Below the pieces are notes generated by a model. The model was not told where the DNA came from, did not search any database, and saw only the letters and a program-made list of their open reading frames with translations. Shown here piece after piece: positions 48,848-56,595 of a stretch of DNA of 64,000 nt. The stretch's first letter is position 1. Each line of letters starts with the position of its first letter. A program made the position numbers and the translations under genes. The stretch is from a virus. Where the stretch lies: IMG/VR virus record IMGVR_UViG_3300045974_000760, positions 79,217 through 143,216 of that record, one strand, 5' to 3'.

Positions 48848-48853
48848 TATGAT
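48848..48853 (+). promoter_or_regulatory. -10-like TATGAT
   Basis: TATGAT lies 7 bases before the ATG of a mini-ORF (48861) and 27 before ATG 48881. Confidence 0.4.
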
Positions 48854-48860
48854 GCCGGCT

Positions 48861-48890
48861 ATGCCCAGTCAGGAGCGGTCATGCGTCTGA
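48861..48890 (+). CDS. Ten-codon upstream ORF overlapping the next start
   Basis: ATG-CCC...GTC-TGA encodes nine residues and overlaps the ATG at 48881 in a different frame. If the transcript is leaderless this is its first ORF and could couple or limit translation of the 48881 gene. Too short to judge by content. Confidence 0.3.
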   Translation: MPSQERSCV

Positions 48891-49516
48891 ACGAAACTAT
48901 CAAGGTCGACTCGAACCTGCGGCTTGTCGCGCGTGAGCGCGGGAAGATCGTAACGACGCGGGATGTGCATAACATCTGGCTGAACTTCGGCAGCGAGTGG
49001 CTGGCCAAGCGTATTGCCTACACGTCCTTCGGGCCGCTGACGCCGGAGGATTCGAACGGCATCCGGTACATGGGGCTTGGTATTGGCGGCACGAGGCAGA
49101 CCTCCCTCGGTGTGGCCAACGCTACTCCGCTGGTGGAGGCGTATCCAGGAACGAACCTGCAGACCGATACGGACCCCACGGTGCTCGGGCTCGAGCGGCC
49201 TGTGCGTATCTCGGGCGGCACGACAGCCTACCCAGGTGAGGGGGCGGATGTGTGGCTCGGGCAGATTCAAGCCCCGCCTGAGCATCCCACGCCGAGCCAG
49301 GTCACGTTCAAGCGCCTCTTCACCATCACCGAGGTGAGCTACGGCCCCTACCTGACGGTGCCGGTGTCGGAGATTGGGCTCTTCCTGCACAACGACTCAC
49401 CGTCGTACGTGAACGTGTACAACAACCAGCCGGTCGCCTACGACACCTTCCCGGCAATCCCCTTGACCACCGCCATTACCCTTGAGGCCAGCTGGACCAT
49501 CCGGTTCGGTGGGTGA
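48881..49516 (+). CDS. Virion protein, 211 aa
   Basis: ATG 48881 follows CAGGAGCGGTC. Beta-rich, with a motif NIWLNFGSEWLAKRIAY and a C-terminal ALTLEASWTIRFGG-like end (TAITLEASWTIRFGG). Proteins of this form occur beside giant tail proteins in phages; family name not recalled. Probably structural. It ends 6 bases before the next gene. Confidence 0.5.
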   Translation: MRLNETIKVDSNLRLVARERGKIVTTRDVHNIWLNFGSEWLAKRIAYTSFGPLTPEDSNGIRYMGLGIGGTRQTSLGVANATPLVEAYPGTNLQTDTDPTVLGLERPVRISGGTTAYPGEGADVWLGQIQAPPEHPTPSQVTFKRLFTITEVSYGPYLTVPVSEIGLFLHNDSPSYVNVYNNQPVAYDTFPAIPLTTAITLEASWTIRFGG

Positions 49517-49522
49517 GAACAG

Positions 49523-51658
49523 ATGACCTTCCATCGCTACGTAGCTCCGACGTACTACGGCCCCACGGGCATCGACTACCTCAACGACCCGGTTGCCAAC
49601 GGCTTCTCGCTCTCGGTCCCGGTTGTCGTCGACAGCCGCAAGTCGGGTGGGCCCAACGAGGGCATCTATCTCGTCGCCTTTGGTGAGGACGCCTCGAGCG
49701 CCAACGCCAACCGCGGTCTCAAGGCTCTTGCCGAGAACACCGACGCGCTCGATGACATGCTCCATCGATCGCTCGCCGTCCCCTCTCGGTCGGGCAATGT
49801 TACGGCGGGCGCGCCTGTCTCTAGCATCATCCTCCCGCTCAATACGTTCGTCGGGGATTCAGGCGGCTATAGCCTCGACCGCCTCTTCTCCATCCTCGAT
49901 AGCAACGGCAACGAAATCATCGACGCTTCCGGAGTGAAGGTAGTTGTCGCCTCCATCACCGGGGCCACTGTCGGCGACGGCTTCTCGAGCGGGAGCATCA
50001 CCCTCACCCTCAACATCTCCATCCCCACGGGCACCGTCTACTACGTCACGTACGCAGTGCGCGGGAATCTGGCGGACCTGCCGACGGATGCGCTGACCAA
50101 CGTCACCATCCAGGCCTCGCAAGAGGTGAGCGCGGCCATCGAGAATCAGTTCCGGCTACTGCAGGGCAACAGCTACGCCTGGAACCACGCATGGGAGGGC
50201 GGCACAACCATTTACTCCCTCGCGTGGAAGGGTCTCGACGCCCTGTACCGCAAGAGCACTGTGCGCATTCTTGGCGCCCCCAATGCCGCATACGGTACCT
50301 TCACCGACGGCCTCAATACGGCAGGCGCAGGCGCGCACTTCATTCGTGACGGCGCGGGTATCACCGGCGTCTCGGGTACGAACAACACCAGCTGGACCAG
50401 CGCTGTCAAAGACCCGCTAGGCAGTATCTTCAAAGCGGCATCAGACGACGCCCTCACGACAGGGATATATACGCCCGCAGCTGTACCCGTCACCACGCCG
50501 CTCAGCAATGCGCTGGGCTTTGCTTACCTGGGGCGCCGGCGATCCAGCGGCCTCACCGGCGACGGTGATAGCCACTTCCTCCCAGGTACCGCCGCCTTCT
50601 ACGCAGGTAGCTCTCAGTTTCACTCTGGGGCGTTGCCGGCGGCCTACACGTACTTGCCAGCGGGCGAAAGCGCGGCGGTCGCGACGTCCGGCGACGATAT
50701 GCTCGTCACGGTCAGCGGCAACGCGCACTTTACCGCAGGCACGGACCCCGACGCCAAGTCTGGTATCGCGGCCGGGCACGATTTGCTTGTACTGACGTAC
50801 AACGGGATCACTCGTGCGTTCGTTATCACCGCGGTCCTTACGGCCACTACCTGCCTGGTGCGGACACTAGACGGGGGCCAGGATACGGACTTCGTCGGGC
50901 ATACCGCAACCATCAACCGCTGGGTGCGTTCTTACTTCTTGGTCGGGGACGGTGGCGCTCAGTTCCGCGAGTGGGCATCTGATACACCAAATCCCGTCCA
51001 GCTACGCAACTTCCAGGTGCTGCAGCCACCCGCCAATAGCGCCGACGAACACGTCGACGACGGCGGCTCCTACGCCACCGCGGCGCCCAATGCATACTTC
51101 GGCGCACGGACGAGTACCGATGCGTCCATTGCGTTGGGGTGGGGCGGGTACAACACCAACGGCGCGACCGGCAGTGGGGCCTACGAGCGCACTGGGGCAC
51201 TGCAGGGCGATGGTTCTCTTATTTCGACGCACGTCACCACTCCCGCGGTAACAGCGCCAGCGCTGTACACCACGAACGCTTCCGCCTCGATCACGCAGAA
51301 CATGACGAGCATCGGGGAGTACACGCTTGTGCTTAGCAGCACAGCAGCTGGTATCGCGCTTACGCTCACCGCCATGCAGCTCGGCGCTGACTATTTCGTC
51401 GCACTACTTCGAGACCCAGGCACCGCCAACTTCCCTACCGGGCAGAAGCTAACCCTGTCCTGCTCCGACACGCTCGGCAACGCCTACCTTACATCGAGCG
51501 AGTACGGGGGAGGTAGCGACGCATCGCCCGGGGACGGCGATATCCCACTCGCCCCCGTTCTAACCTCCCCTGTTGTCGATGTCTTCCGCATTCGCCTCGT
51601 CAACTTCGCGGGCGCACTTCGCCGCGCCATCATCACCCACCACGTCGTCGCCGGCTGA
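49523..51658 (+). CDS. Virion protein, 711 aa
   Basis: ATG 49523. N-terminal TFHRYVAPTYYGPTGIDYLN and DALDDMLHRS, followed by long beta segments with many Thr/Ser/Gly (TITLTLNISIPTGTVYYVTY), consistent with fibre or collar. No catalytic signature recognised. It sits in the co-directional structural block. Confidence 0.5.
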   Translation: MTFHRYVAPTYYGPTGIDYLNDPVANGFSLSVPVVVDSRKSGGPNEGIYLVAFGEDASSANANRGLKALAENTDALDDMLHRSLAVPSRSGNVTAGAPVSSIILPLNTFVGDSGGYSLDRLFSILDSNGNEIIDASGVKVVVASITGATVGDGFSSGSITLTLNISIPTGTVYYVTYAVRGNLADLPTDALTNVTIQASQEVSAAIENQFRLLQGNSYAWNHAWEGGTTIYSLAWKGLDALYRKSTVRILGAPNAAYGTFTDGLNTAGAGAHFIRDGAGITGVSGTNNTSWTSAVKDPLGSIFKAASDDALTTGIYTPAAVPVTTPLSNALGFAYLGRRRSSGLTGDGDSHFLPGTAAFYAGSSQFHSGALPAAYTYLPAGESAAVATSGDDMLVTVSGNAHFTAGTDPDAKSGIAAGHDLLVLTYNGITRAFVITAVLTATTCLVRTLDGGQDTDFVGHTATINRWVRSYFLVGDGGAQFREWASDTPNPVQLRNFQVLQPPANSADEHVDDGGSYATAAPNAYFGARTSTDASIALGWGGYNTNGATGSGAYERTGALQGDGSLISTHVTTPAVTAPALYTTNASASITQNMTSIGEYTLVLSSTAAGIALTLTAMQLGADYFVALLRDPGTANFPTGQKLTLSCSDTLGNAYLTSSEYGGGSDASPGDGDIPLAPVLTSPVVDVFRIRLVNFAGALRRAIITHHVVAG

Positions 51659-51670
51659 GAGAACACCAAC

Positions 51671-52363
51671 ATGATCTCCAAATCCCTCCGCCTCTCCAAC
51701 GGCGCCCTCTACGACCCACGCCTCGATCTGCTACCAAACGTTGGGGGCGTGCCTGTCAATGTAGCGGCATGCGGCAACAGCTTCACGGTGCAGGTCGCGC
51801 GCGCGTTCTCGATTGCATCACACTCGGGGCTGCTCACCACCACCCTCGCCAACATCCACATCTTCCCAATCGTCGCGGCGCCCTTCACACCCAACTCTGA
51901 CAATGCCGCAGACGGCCCACTACTCATCGAGTCGGTGGTGCTGGTGCTTACCGCCGACGTTACATTCTCAGACGCGGCGACCCCTACCCACTTCTCTATA
52001 GAAGTGGGTATGCGCGAAGAGGCTACGTGGTCCAATACAGCCAATCAACTCAACACGTACAAATGGGTCACGACAGGCGAACAAGTTGGTACGTTCTCCG
52101 GCGCGGGTGTGCGCCCTATTGCTTCCACCGTCAACGTCTTTGCTTCGCCTGTCAGTGTGAATGGGGGGCTACAGAGCGCGTTCAGCCGGACTGCGGACGA
52201 CACTGTAGGTAATATACGCAGCACGTTCTTCGGGGACCGGAGCACGAAGCTGACCGTTGGCGCTACAATCAAACACCAGTCCGGCGGCGGCAGCGCCACG
52301 CTCGCCTTCGACGCGAACTTCTACATCACCGGCCGGATGCTCCCCCCGCTCATCAACCCCTGA
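51671..52363 (+). CDS. Virion protein, 230 aa
   Basis: ATG 51671 after GAGAACACCAAC. Beta-rich jelly-roll-like composition (VLVLTADVTFSDAATPTHFS, TLAFDANFYITGRMLP). Likely a fibre tip or decoration protein. Last of the structural run. Confidence 0.5.
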   Translation: MISKSLRLSNGALYDPRLDLLPNVGGVPVNVAACGNSFTVQVARAFSIASHSGLLTTTLANIHIFPIVAAPFTPNSDNAADGPLLIESVVLVLTADVTFSDAATPTHFSIEVGMREEATWSNTANQLNTYKWVTTGEQVGTFSGAGVRPIASTVNVFASPVSVNGGLQSAFSRTADDTVGNIRSTFFGDRSTKLTVGATIKHQSGGGSATLAFDANFYITGRMLPPLINP

Positions 52364-52385
52364 TCGCAACAACGTAGCTCCGTGG

Positions 52386-52391
52386 TAAGCT
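52386..52391 (+). promoter_or_regulatory. -10-like TAAGCT
   Basis: TAAGCT preceded by TGG, 6 bases before ATG 52398. A TAGCTC motif lies 5 bases farther upstream (52375-52380). Confidence 0.45.
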
Positions 52392-52397
52392 CGGGCC

Positions 52398-52823
52398 ATG
52401 GAAGAACTACGCACCCTTCTCACCACCGAGCTGCTGTTCTTTGTGCTCGGCATCCTGGCGTTCTGTTTCGTCGTGAGGCGGGGTGTCGAAACCGCCTTCC
52501 CAACCCTCAGCACGAAGACACCAGAGACCACCGCACAGCGCGTCTGGGAGAAGTTCATTCTCCCCACGATGCCCATGTTCGTCGGCATCCTCTTCGGCAT
52601 CTTCATCTCCGCTTTCCCCTACCCCGCCGACATGGGCCGCACCTGGGGAACTCGCGCCATGTTCGGCGCTGGCTGCGGCTTCACCAGCGGTTGGTTCTAC
52701 CAGGTCGTCAAAGCCATCATCTTCCAGCGTTGGCAGGTTCCTCTCCCCGCTGCGCCGGCCACGGATACCGACCCAGGCGCCCCTCCCCCACCAGATGAAC
52801 CTTCCACACCTGGGGGTATCTGA
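52398..52823 (+). CDS. Membrane protein with 2-3 helices (possible holin)
   Basis: 141 residues. Membrane segments at about 10-26 (LLFFVLGILAFCFVVRR) and 55-75 (PTMPMFVGILFGIFISAF), perhaps a third at 88-108. Proline-rich acidic tail. The next gene encodes a single-pass coiled-coil protein, so the pair may be a lysis cassette. Not a recognised holin family. Leaderless-type start. Confidence 0.5.
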   Translation: MEELRTLLTTELLFFVLGILAFCFVVRRGVETAFPTLSTKTPETTAQRVWEKFILPTMPMFVGILFGIFISAFPYPADMGRTWGTRAMFGAGCGFTSGWFYQVVKAIIFQRWQVPLPAAPATDTDPGAPPPPDEPSTPGGI

Positions 52824-53143
52824 TGCCTCCTTGGGTGCCGTGGGTCGTTCTGTTCGCCGCCTGCCTCATCACCGGCATCATCTTCGGCTTCGTTGTCCGT
52901 GGCCCCAAGGAGCCCGAGAAGTCGGTGGAGATCCCCTCTCCCGAGCTCTCGCCCAAGGTCATCGCCGAGACCAAGAAGGCCGAGCAGGGCTTCGTCGACC
53001 AGCAGAAGGTCATCGTGAAAGAACACGACGCCACGGTCGAGAAACAAATCGAGCAGCAGAAGGACATCACCTCCACCCTGCTCAACGAAGAAGCCGAGCT
53101 CAACGACTACCTGAAGCAAGTCGGCAAGAACACCCGGAGCTGA
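52823..53143 (+). CDS. Single-pass membrane protein with coiled coil (possible spanin)
   Basis: ATG 52823 overlaps the stop by one base. Residues 5-25 (VPWVVLFAACLITGIIFGFV) anchor it. The remainder is a charged coiled coil (KAEQGFVDQQKVIVKEHDAT, EKQIEQQKDITSTLLNEEAE), the layout of inner spanins. No outer-spanin partner is overlapping, so this is inferred only. Confidence 0.5.
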   Translation: MPPWVPWVVLFAACLITGIIFGFVVRGPKEPEKSVEIPSPELSPKVIAETKKAEQGFVDQQKVIVKEHDATVEKQIEQQKDITSTLLNEEAELNDYLKQVGKNTRS

Positions 53144-53144
53144 A

Positions 53145-54347
53145 ATGCGCGAGCACATCCTCAAAGGCTTCTTCGAAGAGCTCGAGAAGCTCGCCGATGA
53201 GGTTCACAAGAAGACCGAGTTCCAGGGCATCCCCATCCACATCGATCGCCCCAAGGGCTTCGTCCAAGACTTCCCAGGCAAAGTCGTCGGCGGTACCCGC
53301 ATCGATCCCTGGAAGCGCACGTACAAGGTCGACTACGGTTTCATCCCCGGCACGAAAGCCAAAGACGGGGATGAGCTCGACGTCTATCTCGGCCCCCGCA
53401 AGACCGCCCCCGACGCCTACATCATCAAGCAGATGAAGAATGGCAAGGAGGACGAGAAGAAGGTCATGCTCGGCTTCAAGAGCGAGGCCGCGGCCAAGAA
53501 GATGTACCTCAGCCACTTCGTGTCCGCCTTCCACGACGAGCTCATCGGCGGCATCAAGACCGTCCCCGTCGACGAGTTCAGGAAGTCTCTCCCCTCCACG
53601 AAGACCGCCGCCACATTCGTCGGAGGCGGCGGTAGCTACGCAGGCGGTGGGGGCTTCTCGGGCAATGACTCGAACGGGCAGATGCACCGCTTCATCAACG
53701 CCGCCCCGATGATGCACATGAAGAGCTCAGGCACCTTCCAAGGAATGTCGGCAGCTCCCGGAGGCGGTTTCATGCCCGCCTTCTCGGGCGGTGAGGGAGG
53801 CTACACCTCCGAAGTACCCGGCGGGATGATTCACAACTACGCCCCTTCCGCCAAGATGCGCGCCGCCATGCAGAAGATGGGCGGTATCGGGGGAGCCACC
53901 AGCGAGGCCAAACGCCACCAGCAAGAGATTGTAGAGACCGTCCTGCGCGGGGCCTACAAGGATGTCGCTGATACCGCAGCCTCCGTCACTACCCCCATCG
54001 TCGATGCCGTGAAGAGCGTCCTACCTGGCGAAGAGAAGAAGACCGCCGAGAAGACATTGCGGGAAGCCTTCGAAGAGAAGCTGGACGACAAGGGCCGTTG
54101 GACCGGCGGCCTCAACTCCGACGGCTACCCCAAGATGCGCGACGGCAAAGAGATTCGCCTCGCCAGCCACGTAGCTCTCGAGCTCGCAGGCCGGGGACCC
54201 GCACCCAAGGACAAGGTCGTCGCCCACAACGACAACAACCCGAAGAACATCAGCCCCAACAACCTGCGCATCACCACACAGAAGGCGAATCTGCAGCAGG
54301 CTGAAGACCAGGGTAGGTGGCGCCCTCGAGGTCCGAACAAGGACTAG
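53145..54347 (+). CDS. Pyrophosphatase-like domain fused to an HNH-like domain
   Basis: 400 residues. N-terminal tag ILKGFFEELEKLADEV. YGFIPGTKAKDGDELDVYLG (about 64-83) contains DGDELDV, the soluble inorganic pyrophosphatase signature; the phage form is known as InPase. A glycine-rich linker covers about 195-255. The C-terminal 95 residues have RLASHVALELAG and VVAHNDNNPKNISPNNLRIT, an HNH_3-type pattern with H near 361 and N near 373. Function of the pair is unknown; the tag suggests packaging or ejection. Confidence 0.7.
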   Translation: MREHILKGFFEELEKLADEVHKKTEFQGIPIHIDRPKGFVQDFPGKVVGGTRIDPWKRTYKVDYGFIPGTKAKDGDELDVYLGPRKTAPDAYIIKQMKNGKEDEKKVMLGFKSEAAAKKMYLSHFVSAFHDELIGGIKTVPVDEFRKSLPSTKTAATFVGGGGSYAGGGGFSGNDSNGQMHRFINAAPMMHMKSSGTFQGMSAAPGGGFMPAFSGGEGGYTSEVPGGMIHNYAPSAKMRAAMQKMGGIGGATSEAKRHQQEIVETVLRGAYKDVADTAASVTTPIVDAVKSVLPGEEKKTAEKTLREAFEEKLDDKGRWTGGLNSDGYPKMRDGKEIRLASHVALELAGRGPAPKDKVVAHNDNNPKNISPNNLRITTQKANLQQAEDQGRWRPRGPNKD

Positions 54348-54354
54348 GGGCTAA

Positions 54355-54384
54355 GAAAAAGGGCGGCTACAACCGCCCTTCTTC
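54355..54384. terminator. Bidirectional terminator between convergent blocks
   Basis: GGGCGG/CCGCCC with loop CTACAA, with A-rich sequence before and TTCTTCTTTT after, works in both directions. It separates the rightward tail block from the leftward block. Confidence 0.75.
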
Positions 54385-54389
54385 TTCTT

Positions 54390-54578
54390 TTACCGCGCTG
54401 TGACCTCAGCTACGTGTATGTTGACCTCGGCCTGCACACCTTGCGAGGGCTGGTACAGCTCAATGTGCTGTACCTCGTAGAGCTTCGTGCCGAGGTGCAT
54501 CACCTCACCGGGCCGCGGGATGTAATCCCAGGCCGCGCGCCAGATGACGGCGTCGAAGTGCTTGACGCGGACAATCAT
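54390..54578 (-). CDS. Hypothetical protein, 62 aa
   Basis: ATG 54578 overlaps the stop of the 54575 gene (ATGA). MIVRVKHFDAVIWRAAWDYI is a strand-rich start and the rest is beta-like (YEVQHIELYQPSQGVQAEVN). Last gene of the leftward block. Unknown function. Confidence 0.6.
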   Translation of the reverse strand: MIVRVKHFDAVIWRAAWDYIPRPGEVMHLGTKLYEVQHIELYQPSQGVQAEVNIHVAEVTAR

Positions 54579-55957
54579 TCCGCTGCCGTCGCCTTCAGCA
54601 GGTGGTGAAGGCCCTCCGCGACCTTCTTGGCGCAGTCGCGCCTGCCCATCTTCTCGCGGCGGGTCTCATCAGCGAGAAGAGCAGCCAGCTCCTTGCACGC
54701 GATGGCCATGATGCGCTGGCCCTCGAGGTTGTACAACCAGTACGTGGCCGGGTCGCCCGCACTGTTCTTGATGGCGTCGCCCGTACCCTTGAACACGGTG
54801 TCGGGCTTGCCGAAGCGCGGGTTACCAATAACCCCAAGTTCGCGGGCCATATCGTTCACCAGCAGCGAAGCCACTTCGAATGGCTTGCCAATGGTCCCCG
54901 CCGATACGTGGTTCGTATCATCCGTCTTCGGGATGACGACGACTGCCTGTGGCAGTGTCAGCGGCTTGTTCTCCGAGACCACGAGGATGCTCGAAGGTGA
55001 CTTGGGGCTCACTCCCTCGGGCACCAGCGGGGTGTGCGTGGAAGGGGCCTCAACACCGTACGAGAGATTGGGATTGATGGTCAGGTCGAGCCCGGTGGCC
55101 TGACGAATCGCGATGCTGCGAAGGTCGAGCGCGACATCCAGTGTCATCCGGCCCGCGAGGAACAACATGTACGTCTGCTCGTACACGAGCTTGACGGCGA
55201 TGGGTGCCTCGGCATCCGCCACACGGCGCAGTAGGTCTCCAGCGGTGAAGCGCTTCTCGGTGGCGGGGGCGTGCATGTCTTTCTCCTTGGTGTCGGGTGC
55301 GGCAGGAACAACGGGGTGCTCTTGTGGTGCCTCGGCGGGCTTCGGGCCCACCAGCTTCTCTGCAGGAGTGACGGGGCCATGATTCGCCTCGGCGAACACG
55401 GGCTTTGCGCGGGGTCCGGGGTCCAATATGGCCGCGATGTCAGGCGCTTTCACCTGTCGTCCCCAGTGCCAGCAGTGTCCGAGCAGGGTCACGCCGACCA
55501 CACCACCGCCGGTAAACAAGCGGCGCGCAAGGCGGTACACGTTGAGCTGCTCGCTCCACACGTTGATGAGCTTCATGGGGTACTTGTTCACCCCCTTGTC
55601 GCGGAGAGAGACCCACGTTTCGAACATGCGCAGGGACAGCGGAGTACCCAGGCTCTTCACGTCCATGTACGCCAGTACCTCCTGCACGTTCTTGGTGCCG
55701 GCGTAGACGCGCGCACGATGAGGCGCGAAGATGAGCTCCGGTGTCGTTGCGAGCGCGCCGCGTGCGGGCGCGGCGAAGAGGTCTTGCGCCAGCAGCCCCG
55801 GGAAGAAGTAGTACTCTTCCCCGCTCTCGCTGATGCCGAGCACGACCTCGAGGTCCAGGCCAGGTAGCTCGATGCTGGGCTTGCGGAGATTGCGGATGAC
55901 GTGAACGGAGGAGAGGCGTACGGGCGGGAGGGCGAGTTTGGCGGTGTCTGTGGTCAT
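54575..55957 (-). CDS. Hypothetical protein, 460 aa
   Basis: ATG 55957 (MTTDTAKLALPPVRLSSVHV) overlaps the dCTP deaminase stop (ATGA); the longer frame upstream is an out-of-frame copy of that gene and is rejected. Contains a first domain (SIELPGLDLEVVLGISESGE), a middle helix region, a linker, and a C-terminal domain (AIAVKLVYEQTYML-like, RREKMGRRDCAKKVAEGLHH). No family recognised. In the operon with nucleotide genes. Confidence 0.6.
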   Translation of the reverse strand: MTTDTAKLALPPVRLSSVHVIRNLRKPSIELPGLDLEVVLGISESGEEYYFFPGLLAQDLFAAPARGALATTPELIFAPHRARVYAGTKNVQEVLAYMDVKSLGTPLSLRMFETWVSLRDKGVNKYPMKLINVWSEQLNVYRLARRLFTGGGVVGVTLLGHCWHWGRQVKAPDIAAILDPGPRAKPVFAEANHGPVTPAEKLVGPKPAEAPQEHPVVPAAPDTKEKDMHAPATEKRFTAGDLLRRVADAEAPIAVKLVYEQTYMLFLAGRMTLDVALDLRSIAIRQATGLDLTINPNLSYGVEAPSTHTPLVPEGVSPKSPSSILVVSENKPLTLPQAVVVIPKTDDTNHVSAGTIGKPFEVASLLVNDMARELGVIGNPRFGKPDTVFKGTGDAIKNSAGDPATYWLYNLEGQRIMAIACKELAALLADETRREKMGRRDCAKKVAEGLHHLLKATAAE

Positions 55958-56532
55958 GGCGTTTTCTTGATTCGTGCGGGGATTGGTGTGGCGGGTTGGT
56001 TCTGGTACTTCCCAGAGCGGTCGGCGTACGTTGTGTCGGGGCGATTGCCGCGGATGAAGAGGAGCTGCGCAATCCCCTCCCCCGGATATATCCGAACTGG
56101 GCACGGGCTGTTGTTCGCGAGCTCGATTGTCAGGTAACCCTCCCACCCTGGCTCGAGCGGTGTGACGTTGACGCTGATAGCGACACGCGCGTACGTGGAC
56201 TTGGCAAGGCAAATCGCCTCCACGTTGTCCGGCATCTTGAACCGCTCCATGCTCACGGTGAGCGCGTAGCTGTTGGGCGGGATGATGATGGTCTCGCCCT
56301 CCAGGCACTCCCACGTGAAGAAGCTCTTCTCGTTGGGGACCTTCGGGTCCACAACCACCGTGTGAAGGTTGGTGAAGATCTTCCACGTGTAACCCGCTCG
56401 GATGTCGTACCCGAACGAAGACACGCCGTAACTGATGATGCCTTCGGACTGCTGCTTGGGGACGAATGGCGTAATCATCCCGGAGGAGCCTTCGCACAGT
56501 GCGGCGATCTCCCGGTCGTTGAGTAGTTGCAT
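55954..56532 (-). CDS. dcd: dCTP deaminase
   Basis: ATG 56532 (MQLLNDREIAALCEG) has AAAGGG upstream; ATG 56550 is also possible. About 192 residues. ICLAKSTYARVAISVNVTPL followed by GYLTIELANN and YPGEGIAQLLF is the trimeric dCTP deaminase/dUTPase-fold signature (AxSSxxRxG region, then E-N, then QL). It makes dUMP from dCTP via dUTP, feeding ThyX next to it. Confidence 0.88.
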   Translation of the reverse strand: MQLLNDREIAALCEGSSGMITPFVPKQQSEGIISYGVSSFGYDIRAGYTWKIFTNLHTVVVDPKVPNEKSFFTWECLEGETIIIPPNSYALTVSMERFKMPDNVEAICLAKSTYARVAISVNVTPLEPGWEGYLTIELANNSPCPVRIYPGEGIAQLLFIRGNRPDTTYADRSGKYQNQPATPIPARIKKTP

Positions 56533-56595
56533 GAGACCCTTTGAGAACATAGCCGCCGGATGCCCGGCGACTAGTGGCGTTGATTGTCCTACCGA

